Position numbers and translations under genes: made by a program. A stretch of 64,000 bases of DNA from positions 1,674,001 to 1,738,000 of the forward strand of contig NZ_CP006271.1 of assembly GCF_000737595.1 (NCBI RefSeq). The letters are read 5' to 3'. How positions within the stretch are numbered: the stretch's first letter is position 1; each line of letters starts with the position of its first letter. Shown piece after piece: positions 1 to 8,737 of this stretch. The notes under the pieces are model-generated. The model worked only from the letters and a program-made list of their open reading frames with translations. It was not told where the DNA came from and did not search any database. Source of the stretch: Synechococcus sp. KORDI-52. Its GTDB lineage: Bacteria > Cyanobacteriota > Cyanobacteriia > PCC-6307 > Cyanobiaceae.

Positions 1-865
1 CGTCCTGCTTGAGCCCCGCCACCGCAAGAGCACCGGCCGGTTCAAGGATGGAACGGGTGTCTTCAAAGACGTCCTTGATCGCGGCACAGATGGCATCGGT
101 GTCGACCCGCACCATGCGATCGACGAAGTTTTGGGCCAGCTCAAAGGTGTGTTCGCCCACCTTTCGCACGGCAACGCCGTCTGCAAAGAGACCCACCTGC
201 TCCAGTTCCACCCGCCGCCCCTGCTCCAGGGAACGGCTCAGGGTATCGGCATCGATCGGCTCCACGCCGATCACCTCCGTTTCCGGCCAGAGCCGTTTGA
301 CATAAGCGGCGATTCCTGCAATCAGACCACCCCCGCCCACGGCGACATAGATCGCATTCGGTGGCTGCTCGGCCTGGCGCATGATCTCCATGCCGATCGT
401 CCCCTGACCTGCGATCACCTCCGGATCGTCAAAGGGATGAATCAGGGTGAGGCCCTCGGCCTCGCATCGCCGCCGGGCTTCCGCGGAACACTCGTCGTAG
501 GTCTCTCCGTGGAGGACCACTTCACCACCCAGGGCGCGCACGGCGCGCACTTTCACTTCTGGTGTGGTGCTCGGCATCACGATCACGGCCCGACAGCCAA
601 GCCGCTGGGCACTCAGGGCAACGCCCTGGGCATGGTTGCCGGCACTGGAGGCAATAACACCGCGCTTCAGCTCGTCTTCGCTGAGCTGCGACATGCGGTT
701 GTAGGCGCCCCGCAGCTTGAAGGAGAACACAGGCTGGAGATCCTCACGCTTCAGCCAAATCGCATTGTTGAGCCGGCGGCTCAGATTGGGGGCGTGATCC
801 AGGGGGGTTTCACGCGCCACGTCATAAACACGGGCGCGCAGGATCCGCTGCAGGTAGTCGGTCAT
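1..865 (-). CDS. ilvA: Threonine ammonia-lyase (threonine deaminase), 3' end outside window
   Basis: The minus strand starting at ATG 865 encodes a PLP-dependent threonine dehydratase, which converts threonine to 2-oxobutanoate, the first step of isoleucine synthesis. The N-terminus runs MTDYLQRILRARVYDVARET and is followed by the PLP-lysine segment (KREDLQPVFSFKLRGAYNRM), in which SFKLRGA carries the Schiff-base lysine. A glycine-rich VGGGGLIAG phosphate-binding loop appears further on. The reading frame stays open to base 1, so the C-terminal part (usually ACT-like regulatory domains) lies outside the window. The gene diverges from dxs with only about 80 bases between the two starts, so their promoters must be close together. 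Confidence 0.95.
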   Translation of the reverse strand, partial: MTDYLQRILRARVYDVARETPLDHAPNLSRRLNNAIWLKREDLQPVFSFKLRGAYNRMSQLSEDELKRGVIASSAGNHAQGVALSAQRLGCRAVIVMPSTTPEVKVRAVRALGGEVVLHGETYDECSAEARRRCEAEGLTLIHPFDDPEVIAGQGTIGMEIMRQAEQPPNAIYVAVGGGGLIAGIAAYVKRLWPETEVIGVEPIDADTLSRSLEQGRRVELEQVGLFADGVAVRKVGEHTFELAQNFVDRMVRVDTDAICAAIKDVFEDTRSILEPAGALAVAGLKQD

Positions 866-945
866 TTCACCATTCTCCCAAGGCTCCGATCCAGACGGCA
901 TCCAGGTTGGTTCCCGTAGATTGCTGACATTGGACTTGGCAGTGC

Positions 946-2877
946 ATGCATCTCGGAGATCTCAAGCATCCGAATGAACTGCACGGCCTTAGCCCGTCTC
1001 AGCTTGAGGATGTGGCTCGGCAGATCCGTGAGCGGCATCTGCAGGTGGTGTCAACCAGCGGTGGTCACCTTGGGCCTGGACTGGGGGTTGTGGAGCTGAC
1101 CCTGGCGCTGTACCAGACCCTGGATCTTGATCATGACCGCGTGATCTGGGATGTGGGCCATCAGGCCTACCCGCACAAATTGCTCACCGGCCGGTTCAAC
1201 GATTTCGATTCCCTGCGCCAGCAGCACGGGGTTGCTGGTTACCTCAAGCGCTCAGAGAGCGATTTTGACCACTTTGGAGCCGGCCACGCCAGCACGTCCA
1301 TTTCAGCGGCGCTGGGCATGGCCATGGCACGGGACAACCGGGGGGAGTCCTTCAAGTGCGTTGCCGTCATCGGTGATGGAGCCCTGACAGGCGGCATGGC
1401 CCTTGAGGCCATCAACCACGCAGGACATCTCCCCGATACACCGCTCCTTGTGGTGCTGAACGACAACGACATGTCGATCTCCCCTCCGGTGGGGGCGCTG
1501 TCGAACGTGCTGAACCGTGCGCGGCTCAGCCCACCGATGCAGTTTCTCTCTGGCAGTGTTGAAGAGAGCGTTCGTCACCTTCCTTTCATGGGTGGCGAAC
1601 TTCCTGCGGAACTCAATCGTCTGAAGGGAAGCATGCGTCGCCTCGCGGTGCCCAAGGTGGGCGCCGTCTTCGAAGAGCTCGGCTTCACGTACATGGGGCC
1701 GATCGATGGGCATGACATCGGTGAGATGATGCGTACGTTCCAGGCGGCCCACCGCGAGGGTGGTCCTGTGCTGGTGCATGTTGTCACCAAAAAAGGCAAG
1801 GGTTACCCCTACGCCGAGGCCGATCAGGTCGGTTACCACGCCCAATCGTCCTTTGATCTCAGCACTGGCAAGGCGATTCCGTCGTCGAAACCCAAGCCCC
1901 CCAGCTACAGCAAGGTGTTCGGGCAGACCCTGGTCACGCTCTGTGAGCAGAACAGCCGTGTGGTCGGCATTACTGCTGCGATGGCCACCGGAACCGGACT
2001 CGACCTGTTGCAGAAGGCCATTCCTGAGCAGTACGTGGACGTCGGCATCGCTGAGCAACATGCCGTCACCCTGGCTGCGGGCATGGCCTGCGAGGGGTTG
2101 CGACCTGTCGTCGCTATCTACAGCACATTCCTGCAGCGGGCTTACGACCAGCTGATCCATGACGTGGGCATCCAGAAGCTGCCGGTCACCTTCGTACTGG
2201 ATCGTGCCGGCATCGTTGGTGCCGACGGCCCGACCCACCAGGGTCAGTACGACATCAGCTACATGCGGGCCATTCCCAACTTCACGGTGATGGCACCCAA
2301 GGATGAGGCTGAGCTGCAGAGGATGCTGGTGACCTGCCTGCATCACGACGGGCCCACGGCGCTTCGGATTCCCCGGGGCTCCGGGGAAGGCGTGCCCTTG
2401 ATGGAAGAGGGTTGGGAATCGCTGCCGATCGGCCGCGGTGAACTGCTGCGGGAAGGTGATGATCTGATGATTGTGGCCTATGGCTCGATGGTGGCTCCGG
2501 CCCTTGCCACAGCAACGCTGCTGGAGGAAGCCGGGCTCTCCACCACCGTGATCAACGCCCGCTTCCTGAGGCCTCTGGATCAAGCGCTGATCCATCCCCT
2601 GGCGCGACGCATCCCTCGTGTGGTCACCATGGAAGAGGGGGCTCTTCCGGGTGGTTTTGGCGCAGCGGTTCTGGAGTCGTTGACCGATCAGGACATCAAC
2701 GTATCAATGCTGCGGATCGGCATTCCGGACCAGCTGGTCGATCACGCCACGCCGCAGCAGAGCAAGGAAGCTCTTGGCCTGACTCCGACGCAGATGGCTG
2801 AACGCATCCTTGAGCGCTTCAGCAACGCCTCTGGTGATCTGCCAGCCAGCGCTTCGATCAAGGCTCTGCAGGCCTGA
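946..2877 (+). CDS. dxs: 1-deoxy-D-xylulose-5-phosphate synthase
   Basis: DXS condenses pyruvate and glyceraldehyde 3-phosphate, using thiamine diphosphate, and is the entry step of the MEP isoprenoid pathway that feeds carotenoids, phytol and quinones. The 643-residue length is normal. Visible marks are the [13 protein letters not shown] segment near the N-terminus, the ThDP/Mg motif ([13 protein letters not shown], then LNDNDMSIS), and the transketolase-type [17 protein letters not shown] segment with the catalytic Glu. The ATG at 946 begins [16 protein letters not shown], which fits cyanobacterial DXS. The next gene, an FAD oxidoreductase that may act on isoprenoid-derived lipids, starts 14 bases after the stop, so the two are probably cotranscribed. 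Confidence 0.97.
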   Translation: MHLGDLKHPNELHGLSPSQLEDVARQIRERHLQVVSTSGGHLGPGLGVVELTLALYQTLDLDHDRVIWDVGHQAYPHKLLTGRFNDFDSLRQQHGVAGYLKRSESDFDHFGAGHASTSISAALGMAMARDNRGESFKCVAVIGDGALTGGMALEAINHAGHLPDTPLLVVLNDNDMSISPPVGALSNVLNRARLSPPMQFLSGSVEESVRHLPFMGGELPAELNRLKGSMRRLAVPKVGAVFEELGFTYMGPIDGHDIGEMMRTFQAAHREGGPVLVHVVTKKGKGYPYAEADQVGYHAQSSFDLSTGKAIPSSKPKPPSYSKVFGQTLVTLCEQNSRVVGITAAMATGTGLDLLQKAIPEQYVDVGIAEQHAVTLAAGMACEGLRPVVAIYSTFLQRAYDQLIHDVGIQKLPVTFVLDRAGIVGADGPTHQGQYDISYMRAIPNFTVMAPKDEAELQRMLVTCLHHDGPTALRIPRGSGEGVPLMEEGWESLPIGRGELLREGDDLMIVAYGSMVAPALATATLLEEAGLSTTVINARFLRPLDQALIHPLARRIPRVVTMEEGALPGGFGAAVLESLTDQDINVSMLRIGIPDQLVDHATPQQSKEALGLTPTQMAERILERFSNASGDLPASASIKALQA

Positions 2878-2890
2878 AGCTGAGGCATCG

Positions 2891-4078
2891 GTGTCGGTTC
2901 TGATCGTTGGCGCCGGGCCGTCCGGTGCCCGTCTGGCGATTCAACTAGCGCGAGCTGGTGTTGAGGTGACCTTGGTGGATCGTTTGGCCGATCCCCACCG
3001 CCATGCCTACTCCAGTGGTGCTCTGCCTCTGGAGGCTGTTCGTCGGTTGGCTCTGCCGGATGAGGCTATTGCCGCCACCTGGCAGGGCTGGCAGTTGCAT
3101 GATCCCTCGGGTCTGGTTCATCAGTGGTGGTCTGCCGGCGATCTGGGGGTGGTGCTCGACTTCGGCCGGCTGCGGTCCTGGCTCTGGGAGGAAGCGCGCA
3201 GCTATGGGGTGGAGTTGATCCAGGGCTGCCGTGCTGCTCTGAGCACGCTCACGGTCGATCACGCCAGTGTGCGGCTTCAAACACGCGATGGCCGGTCGTC
3301 ATTGCGTTCAGCGCGCTGGCTGATTGATGCCACCGGTGCACGCCGAGATCTGCTGCAGCAGGCCGGCCTCAGCCCTAGCCCCGAGGATCCGCTGCTGCAG
3401 GGCATCGGCGTTGAGTGGTTGCTGCAGGCCGATCACCGTCAGTCCGCTGCCTGGCGGGATCGGATCAGTTTCTTCCTGGGCACCGCCTGGATCCCCCATG
3501 GATACGGCTGGATCTTCCCCATGCAGGGGCAACGGTTGAAGGTGGGCGTCTGTCACCTCCCACCGGCGGATCGTCCGACTCCCGGCAGCCTGGCTGGGCC
3601 CCTTCAGCGCTTGATTCAGCGCTGTGGCTTGAGTGCTTGCCCGGTGCTGGACCGCCATGGCGGGCCCTTGTCCAGCAGCATCTCCCGCTCCGAACCATTG
3701 GCGGCCGGTGCGCTGCTGGCGGTGGGGGATGCGGCCAGTTCCGCCAATCTGCTGGGCGGAGAAGGGATCCGCCATGCGATGGACAGCGCGGATCAACTTG
3801 CCGATCTGTTGATCACTGAAGGGATGCCTGGGGACTCCACGGCCATTGCCTTTCGCTATCAAGAGCAGCTCAAGGCCCAGCAGAGTTGGCGCTGGTTGGT
3901 GTCGGGCCGTTTGGCGAGGCGCACCTGGTGGGGCCTCGACAATCCAAGGGCGGACCGTCGTCTCGAACGACTGATCCATGGGCTTTCTGAGACAGCTGAA
4001 GCCGCTTCCCTTTCAGAGCTGTTGTTCGAATACAACTTCGAGCGTTACGGCCTCAGGCTGCTGCCGTATCTGCTCTGA
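2891..4078 (+). CDS. FAD-dependent oxidoreductase, geranylgeranyl-reductase/lycopene-cyclase-like
   Basis: A 395-residue flavoprotein. I chose the GTG at 2891 because the product then begins MSVLIVGAGPSGARLAIQ, placing the GxGxxG dinucleotide-binding fold at the extreme N-terminus; an in-frame ATG at 2810 lies inside dxs and would add unrelated residues. A second FAD motif, GDAASSANLLGGEGIRHAMD near residue 280, is the GD...GEGI signature of the geranylgeranyl-reductase, lycopene-cyclase and halogenase superfamily. Position directly after dxs suggests a role in isoprenoid, carotenoid or quinone metabolism. The substrate cannot be read from sequence, and I do not see a clear enough match to call crtL or chlP. 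Confidence 0.8.
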   Translation: MSVLIVGAGPSGARLAIQLARAGVEVTLVDRLADPHRHAYSSGALPLEAVRRLALPDEAIAATWQGWQLHDPSGLVHQWWSAGDLGVVLDFGRLRSWLWEEARSYGVELIQGCRAALSTLTVDHASVRLQTRDGRSSLRSARWLIDATGARRDLLQQAGLSPSPEDPLLQGIGVEWLLQADHRQSAAWRDRISFFLGTAWIPHGYGWIFPMQGQRLKVGVCHLPPADRPTPGSLAGPLQRLIQRCGLSACPVLDRHGGPLSSSISRSEPLAAGALLAVGDAASSANLLGGEGIRHAMDSADQLADLLITEGMPGDSTAIAFRYQEQLKAQQSWRWLVSGRLARRTWWGLDNPRADRRLERLIHGLSETAEAASLSELLFEYNFERYGLRLLPYLL

Positions 4079-4093
4079 GCCAAGGGTTGTTTC

Positions 4094-4116
4094 AGGGAGG
4101 AGACTGGCTCCTCCCT
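4094..4116. terminator. Intergenic hairpin between convergent genes
   Basis: Near-perfect inverted repeat: GGGAGGAG, a five-base loop, then CTCCTCCC, plus one flanking A-T pair. It lies in the 51 bases between the convergent FAD oxidoreductase and psaK. No long T-run follows on either strand, so it is either a weak bidirectional terminator or a 3'-end stabiliser. Confidence 0.5.
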
Positions 4117-4129
4117 CAAGACTTGTGCT

Positions 4130-4387
4130 TCAGAGCACGCCGCGGGCGGCCAGACCCTGGATGGCGCCGATGCCGATGATGTGGCCGAGGCTGGTGGTGC
4201 CGAGCAGGGCTGCGTGACCCATCCCGCCGAAGAAGGAAGCATTGGGTAGTGCAGCACCGACGTTGGGGTGCTTGATCGTGGCCTTGCCGACCATGATGGC
4301 AACCACATTGCAGAGGATCATCACCAGGGCGACCTTGGGAGACCAGGACACGGTGGCGGGAGCGATCGCGAAAAGGTGGGTCAGCAT
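4130..4387 (-). CDS. psaK: Photosystem I reaction centre subunit PsaK
   Basis: An 85-residue thylakoid membrane protein at the periphery of photosystem I, where it helps bind antenna chlorophyll and stabilise the complex. The sequence has two hydrophobic helices: the first around VALVMILCNVVAIMVGK, the second around GHIIGIGAIQGLA. The intervening conserved loop contains GKATIKHPNVGAALP, typical of PsaK. I chose the ATG at 4387 (MLTHLFAIAPATVSWSPK) over an upstream ATG at 4411 because known PsaK precursors begin with this kind of short leader. It is the only photosystem gene in the window. Confidence 0.93.
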   Translation of the reverse strand: MLTHLFAIAPATVSWSPKVALVMILCNVVAIMVGKATIKHPNVGAALPNASFFGGMGHAALLGTTSLGHIIGIGAIQGLAARGVL

Positions 4388-4455
4388 TCGAGCCAATGAG
4401 CGACACCTCATCTTCCGGCGATAGCGACGCCTTGCCTTCCTCTCTTAAGAGTTGT

Positions 4456-4749
4456 TCACCCTTTTTTGGGGGTTGGTAACACCAGACCGATCACCAAAAC
4501 CGTGTTGCTGAGGGTGAGAAAGGCTTCTGCCCCTCCGTGCAACCAGTCAATCTCCACCAGTTCCGCTGAGCAGCAGCGCAGGGCGGCAATGGCGGCACCA
4601 ATCGTGACGGCCACAAACAGCAGGGTGAGCTGGAAGCCCCGTTCCGCCATCAGTGGAAGCGCCTCACTTTTGCGGAGCCAGTAGAGAAACAGCAGATAGG
4701 GGATCAGCGAGGCCGCGAACAGAGGTGCGGGATCAAAGGCCATGGCCAA
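4456..4749 (-). CDS. DUF3593 membrane protein
   Basis: A 97-residue protein with three hydrophobic segments (around PLFAASLIPYLLFLYWL, LLFVAVTIGAAIAAL and LSNTVLVIGLVL). It matches my memory of the cyanobacterial and plastid DUF3593 family, whose function is unknown. Its start overlaps the end of the DUF2499 gene by 17 bases; these two families are usual neighbours in cyanobacteria and chloroplast-lineage genomes, so they are probably cotranslated and may act together in a membrane. Start at ATG 4749; an alternative ATG lies two codons downstream at 4743. Confidence 0.8.
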   Translation of the reverse strand: MAMAFDPAPLFAASLIPYLLFLYWLRKSEALPLMAERGFQLTLLFVAVTIGAAIAALRCCSAELVEIDWLHGGAEAFLTLSNTVLVIGLVLPTPKKG

Positions 4750-5029
4750 CTCCGTTCACTCTCCGGCGACGATGGAGCTGCCAGGCTGCCAAGGCCAGGG
4801 CGCCATTGCCGATCACGGTGAACAGGGCCTGAAGGGTGACGAGCCCCCGCAGCGCCTCGCTGTTGTCATACAGATGCCAGGTGCAGGCTGCCATTGCACT
4901 GACAAGGGCCGGAAGCATGGCCCAGGCCATGCCCGACAGCCCGCGCCGATTCATCAACACGATCGCGACACACCACTCCACCACGGAGGCGACGTGGATC
5001 CACCAGGTTCCGAGCGACAACGCGTGCAT
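4733..5029 (-). CDS. DUF2499 membrane protein
   Basis: A 98-residue predicted polytopic membrane protein beginning MHALSLGTWWIHVASVVEW, a recognisable DUF2499 N-terminus. Hydrophobic segments follow (VVEWCVAIVL, MAWAMLPALVSAMAACTW, LQALFTVIGNGALALAA). I used ATG 5029 rather than an upstream ATG at 5137, because the extra 36 residues would be polar, unlike the family, and would overlap the divergent csaB start. Probably cotranscribed with the DUF3593 gene. Function unknown. Confidence 0.8.
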   Translation of the reverse strand: MHALSLGTWWIHVASVVEWCVAIVLMNRRGLSGMAWAMLPALVSAMAACTWHLYDNSEALRGLVTLQALFTVIGNGALALAAWQLHRRRRVNGVGHGL

Positions 5030-5056
5030 GCCCTGAATCCTAGGAATCGGTTGATA

Positions 5057-6151
5057 ATGCCCGGAGTGAACAGGTTGCTGCCCGTGGTCCGCCCCACTGC
5101 GCCTGTACTGCTGCTTTGTGGCTACTACGGGGAGCACAACCTCGGCGACGATGCCTTGCTTCAGGTGCTCGTGTCGTCACTTCCCCAGCCGCAGCAGCTG
5201 CTGATCACCGCCCGCGATCCGGCACCCGTTCTTGCTTTGGCTCCCTCAGCGCAGACGGTGAACCGCCGTTCTTTGCTGCTCTGTGTGCGTGCGGCCCTGC
5301 GTGCGGATGTTCTGGTTCTGGGTGGCGGCAGCCTGCTGCAGGACAGCACCAGCTTCAGCAGCCTTGTCTATTACCTGCTGCTGATGGCGGTTGCCCGCCT
5401 CGGTGGCGCCGAGCTGGTTCTCTGGGGGCAGGGCCTTGGACCCCTGCAGCATCGGATCAGTCGGCTTTTGGTTCGCACGGTTTTGCCCTTCTGCACGGCA
5501 GCGAGTTGGAGGGATCAGCGCTCCTTTGACTGGGCCCAGCGCTGGGCCCCCAGGCTCCCGTCGGTGCTGGCCGTCGATCCGGTCTGGCAGATGCCAGCGC
5601 GCCCTTGGATCGGAGGCGACGCCATCGTGCTCAGCTGGCGTCCGACACCTTTGCTGGATCACTTGGGCTGGCGTCGCTTGACGGAAGCTCTGGATCGGCT
5701 CAGTGCTGAGTTGGACGTTCCGGTGATCTGGTTGGCGTTCCATGAACATCAAGATGCACCCTTGCTTCAGCGGCTGAGCGACGAAGGCCTCCTGCCCATG
5801 CGCCTGAAGAAGCGCAGCTCAACCCTGGTGCCCCAGTCCCTGGAGGCCGTGTTCGACCTGGTGCAGCGAGCGCGCCTGGTGCTGCCCATGCGCTTGCATG
5901 CCCTGATCCTGGCCCGACTGGCCAACAGCCCGATGGCTGCTCTCAGCTACGACCCGAAGGTGGAGGCCGCCGCGGCCATGGCCAAGGTCCCCTGCGTCGC
6001 TCTGACGTCGGTTCCTTCGCTGGATGACTTGCTTGCCCTTTGGCGTGACCAAGTCGATCGCCCAGCAGATCCTGATCAGACCGAAGCCCTGCGACGCCAG
6101 GCGTCAGCGCACAGCGAGCTTCTCAATCGGATGGCAGTCGACGTCCGCTGA
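5057..6151 (+). CDS. csaB: Polysaccharide pyruvyl transferase family protein CsaB
   Basis: A 364-residue protein of the polysaccharide pyruvyl transferase family. CsaB-type enzymes add pyruvate ketals to cell-wall-linked polysaccharides, which in other bacteria anchor S-layer proteins. The start at ATG 5057 gives MPGVNRLLPVV and then the characteristic CGYYGEHNLGDDALLQ, the GxxNxGDD motif of the family. Other marks are LGGGSLLQDSTS, WGQGLGPL and the late LPMRLHALILA segment. It is divergent from DUF2499, leaving only 27 bases between the two starts, and its stop overlaps the convergent ggtA by about 29 bases. The acceptor polymer is unknown. Confidence 0.85.
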   Translation: MPGVNRLLPVVRPTAPVLLLCGYYGEHNLGDDALLQVLVSSLPQPQQLLITARDPAPVLALAPSAQTVNRRSLLLCVRAALRADVLVLGGGSLLQDSTSFSSLVYYLLLMAVARLGGAELVLWGQGLGPLQHRISRLLVRTVLPFCTAASWRDQRSFDWAQRWAPRLPSVLAVDPVWQMPARPWIGGDAIVLSWRPTPLLDHLGWRRLTEALDRLSAELDVPVIWLAFHEHQDAPLLQRLSDEGLLPMRLKKRSSTLVPQSLEAVFDLVQRARLVLPMRLHALILARLANSPMAALSYDPKVEAAAAMAKVPCVALTSVPSLDDLLALWRDQVDRPADPDQTEALRRQASAHSELLNRMAVDVR

Positions 6152-7100
6152 CGGCATCGAAGCGGTGCTCGCAAGTGCTGGGCCAACTGATGTGTGGTTC
6201 AGCTTCAATCTCTGTTTCTCCGGAGCAGACCAGCCGCAGGTCGCCGCGATCGCAGCGCACCAGCAACATCTGGTTGGCTCCGAACCATTCACGGCTGAGG
6301 ACCGTGCAGGGCGAGCCCTCCGGATCGAGCAGCAGATCGTCCGGTCGGATGCCGATGATCACCCCGTCCTTGGCAGGCAACAGGTTCATCTGCGGGCGGC
6401 CGATGAACTGGGCGACATAGGTGCTGGCCGGTTGCAGGTACAGCTCGCGAGGCGTTCCGATCTGTTCAATGCTTCCCTCTCGCATCACAGCAATGCGATC
6501 CGCGAGCGCCATCGCCTCCTGCTGGTCATGGGTGACGTAGACCACCGGCTGTTCACCGCCGATCATCAGCCGGCGCAACTGAGGACGAAGGTCTTCTCTC
6601 AACTGAGCATCAAGATTGCTCATCGGCTCATCCAGCAGGTACACCAGGGGATCCCGCAGCAGCGCACGGGCCAGTGCGACCCGTTGGCGCTGTCCCCCGG
6701 AGAGTTGTGATGGGCGTTGCCGGGCCTGCCCGCTGAGCTGCAACACCTCCAGCATGCTGTGGATTCGCTCCTCGCGGGTTCGGACGTTGCTGCCACGCAT
6801 GCGTAGGCCGAGTTCGAGGTTCTCCCACACACTCAGGTGTGGGAAGAGGGCATAGCTTTGGAACACCATCCCCACCCGCCTCCGTTCGGCGGGAACGTCA
6901 ACCACTTCGGTGCCGTTGATGCGAATCGAACCTTCATCAGGTTGCTCCAGACCAGCAATTAGACGCAAGGCCGTGCTTTTCCCGCAACCGCTGGCACCCA
7001 GCAGAGCGACGCATTCGCCCTTCGCCACATCGAGGTCCAGACGGTTGAGAACCTGACGTTCGCCGAAACTTTTGTTGATAGCCCGTAGCTCGAGAGTCAT
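6123..7100 (-). CDS. ggtA: Sugar ABC transporter ATP-binding protein, probable glucosylglycerol importer ATPase GgtA
   Basis: A 325-residue MalK/UgpC-type ATPase. Visible motifs are Walker A (GASGCGKST), Q-loop (MVFQSYALFP), signature LSGGQRQR, Walker B (VYLLDEPMSNLDA) and the switch His (VYVTHDQQEA). The remaining C-terminal region is the regulatory OB-fold typical of sugar importers (GIRPDDLLL). I used ATG 7100 (MTLELRAINKSFGERQ); upstream in-frame codons lack similarity. No permease or binding protein is adjacent, but ggtD, ggtC and ggtB sit on the same strand 14 kb away with no ATPase of their own, so this is inferred to be their partner GgtA. It marks the edge of the accessory island. 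Confidence 0.82.
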   Translation of the reverse strand: MTLELRAINKSFGERQVLNRLDLDVAKGECVALLGASGCGKSTALRLIAGLEQPDEGSIRINGTEVVDVPAERRRVGMVFQSYALFPHLSVWENLELGLRMRGSNVRTREERIHSMLEVLQLSGQARQRPSQLSGGQRQRVALARALLRDPLVYLLDEPMSNLDAQLREDLRPQLRRLMIGGEQPVVYVTHDQQEAMALADRIAVMREGSIEQIGTPRELYLQPASTYVAQFIGRPQMNLLPAKDGVIIGIRPDDLLLDPEGSPCTVLSREWFGANQMLLVRCDRGDLRLVCSGETEIEAEPHISWPSTCEHRFDAVSGRRLPSD

Positions 7101-7478
7101 CCCTTGATGTCGAAGATGTTTTTTATTGCGACGTGCCTGAGACTGATGGGAATGCACTGGAGCCCTTGCCCGAGAACGTTAGGTAGCCACGGTGAAGCCA
7201 CAGGTTCGGGGCAATTGATCGCATGAGATTAAGGGTGAATTCTCTTGAACATGCTTCGCCCTCTCCAAACAGTTGTCACCTACGTCTGAGTGGAGAGGGT
7301 GCGGGTGTATTTCTTCGAATCAACCTTATGGAAGAGCGGCCTTTCATTGATGGGAGAGTACTGATTCCCTTCCGCGGGACGTAGAGCTGTTCCGCTTGTC
7401 AAAACTTTGTGTAAGTGATCCTTGTTCAATGTCAGGTGCTGGGTGCTGCTGCCCAGGCAGCAGCTGGCCTCTTTCTGC
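7101..7478. other. Gene-free stretch upstream of ggtA
   Basis: About 380 bases with no convincing gene. It must hold the present ggtA promoter if ggtA is no longer read through from ggtD. The base composition changes from GC-rich to AT-richer here, which I take as the left edge of the accessory island. I could not pick a promoter with confidence. Confidence 0.4.
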
Positions 7479-7682
7479 ATGACGATGCTCTCCGTACCGC
7501 GATTGCCCCCCCGTTACAACAAGTCGGATGAGATCGGTAAGCCAGTTCAGGTGAATGGCCACGGTTATCACTTCAGGAAACCTAAAGCCCCCGACCAAGC
7601 CATTGCACCAGAGAAGATGACACCTGCTGGACGTGATCTTCTGCGCAAGAAAGGGCTTCTCAAACAACAACCAATCTCATAA
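7479..7682 (+). CDS. Hypothetical small basic protein
   Basis: Open frame of 67 residues from ATG 7479 (MTMLSVPRLPPRYNKSDEIG). It is hydrophilic and lysine/proline-rich, with an ending KMTPAGRDLLRKKGLLKQQP that looks like genuine protein. An earlier in-frame ATG at 7422 is possible. It sits just upstream of, and codirectional with, another small frame at 7701. No family recognised. Confidence 0.4.
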   Translation: MTMLSVPRLPPRYNKSDEIGKPVQVNGHGYHFRKPKAPDQAIAPEKMTPAGRDLLRKKGLLKQQPIS

Positions 7683-7700
7683 GAAATGAATTGAAGTGCA

Positions 7701-8054
7701 ATGACAGACGATCCGCTCGATCCAAAAGTCATGCGCGTGACAGATCGCGGCATCAGTGTTGTGGTGCAAGGCCGTTGCTTCATGAACGTGGTCCTGCCGT
7801 CTATTGGTGCGTGGATGCCAGCCAGTCAAGCGGTGTGGCAAGAAGACGAGGAGCTGCTGGACCAGTTGCAGACAGATCTTCAGGCGAACGGGTCGTTGTC
7901 TTCTCCGGGGAACACAGTTTTCTCCAGTCGGTTGATGCGAGCCAAGATGTCCTTGACGATTTCCCTGGCTCTCTCGTCCACAACTTGTATTTGGTCGGCA
8001 GAGGCTGGATCTCTTGTGTTGATGTTGCCATTGAGCTTGTCGGTTGCTGCGTGA
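7701..8054 (+). CDS. Hypothetical protein, 3' half overlaps the RHH gene
   Basis: An open frame of 117 residues. The first 60 or so (MTDDPLDPKVMRVTDRGISV, then an acidic helix around WQEDEELLDQLQTDLQANG) look like real protein. The remainder runs antisense through the convincing RHH gene and is low in charge, as expected of shadow sequence. Either the true gene is a short protein whose 3' end has been lost or altered, or the frame is fortuitous. No family recognised. Confidence 0.35.
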   Translation: MTDDPLDPKVMRVTDRGISVVVQGRCFMNVVLPSIGAWMPASQAVWQEDEELLDQLQTDLQANGSLSSPGNTVFSSRLMRAKMSLTISLALSSTTCIWSAEAGSLVLMLPLSLSVAA

Positions 8055-8158
8055 CGCAACCAATTGCTCCTGTCTTGACCTGACGCTGCGGCCGCCTTGT
8101 CGATCTGCTCCAGCAGGTCACTGGAGATGCGGAGGTTGATGGTCTTCATCACGGCCAT
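7880..8158 (-). CDS. Ribbon-helix-helix (CopG/MetJ-like) DNA-binding protein
   Basis: A 92-residue protein beginning MAVMKTINLRISSDLLEQID. The segment MKTINLRISSDLLEQIDKAA followed by SGQDRSNWLRHAATDKL is a standard ribbon-helix-helix fold: a beta strand, two helices, and the S-R/N-x-W turn between them. RHH proteins of this size are often antitoxins or plasmid/phage repressors. No toxin-like partner of normal size is adjacent, although several tiny membrane peptides are encoded just upstream on the opposite strand. The upstream sequence contains TATATA, which may be part of its promoter. Start ATG 8158; ATG 8149 is also possible. Confidence 0.75.
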   Translation of the reverse strand: MAVMKTINLRISSDLLEQIDKAAAASGQDRSNWLRHAATDKLNGNINTRDPASADQIQVVDERAREIVKDILARINRLEKTVFPGEDNDPFA

Positions 8159-8363
8159 GCGCCTTGTCCATTATTTGTATATACGAAAACAGTAGCTCGA
8201 GGCTGGTTGACTGGAAATAGATGGACAAAGACTGGGCGCTGTATGCCAGAAATTTCAATTGTCACATAGACACCGTGTGCACAAAGCGTTTAGAGCATGG
8301 GTATTGAGAGGCAGACGGGTCTCCCGTTATCAACCTCCGACCTACACGCAGCATCTACAGGTC

Positions 8364-8465
8364 ATGACAACCACCACCGCCACCCACGCCGAGCGCCACG
8401 AAGCGCTCGCCACTGTCGGCACAACGCTGACCGCCCTCGGCCTCGTCCTCCTCATTCTTCTCTGA
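8364..8465 (+). CDS. Putative 33-residue membrane peptide
   Basis: ATG 8364 opens a 33-codon frame: polar, Thr/His-rich N-terminus (MTTTTATHAERHEALATVG) and one hydrophobic helix ending LGLVLLILL right before the stop. Weak AGGT sequence lies shortly upstream. Three bases after its stop another microprotein begins that shares the word LATVG. Single-helix microproteins of this kind in cyanobacteria are often subunits of membrane complexes or stress peptides; no specific role can be inferred. Confidence 0.5.
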   Translation: MTTTTATHAERHEALATVGTTLTALGLVLLILL

Positions 8466-8468
8466 ACC

Positions 8469-8549
8469 ATGGACGCCGAACTACGCGAATACCTCGCCAC
8501 CGTCGGCGCAGGACTAGGCACTTGGTTCATCATCATTATCATGCTTTGA
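8469..8549 (+). CDS. Putative 26-residue membrane peptide, tandem to the preceding one
   Basis: ATG 8469 encodes 26 residues, MDAELREYLATVGAGLGTWF followed by a run of Ile, Met and Leu, then stop. It has a short acidic head and one membrane helix. It shares LATVG-x2-L and overall layout with the 33-residue frame just upstream, suggesting an old tandem duplication and a translationally linked pair. No family recognised. Confidence 0.5.
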   Translation: MDAELREYLATVGAGLGTWFIIIIML

Positions 8550-8737
8550 ACCCATGACGAACGAGAAACACCAGCTCCCTTTATCCGCACGACAGCCGAT
8601 GGCTGCTACAGCCACCCTTACAAGACATGGACACCATAGGGATGCTCAGTTGCTGTTCGACCGATACATCTGCATGTCAGTCATCGCAGTCCTGCAACTG
8701 AATCCCCAGCCGCCGAACCCCAAGCACCATCAAAACA

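Noticed and set aside
131-919. Long plus-strand frame over the start of the window
   Set aside because: It is the antisense shadow of ilvA, whose conserved motifs are all on the minus strand.
1303-2595. 430-codon minus-strand frame inside dxs
   Set aside because: High-GC third-position effect produces long antisense frames; dxs on the plus strand has full family motifs.
8221-8307. 28-codon plus-strand frame (MDKDWALYARNF...)
   Set aside because: Too short, no helix and no ribosome site strong enough to call; could be real but cannot be supported.
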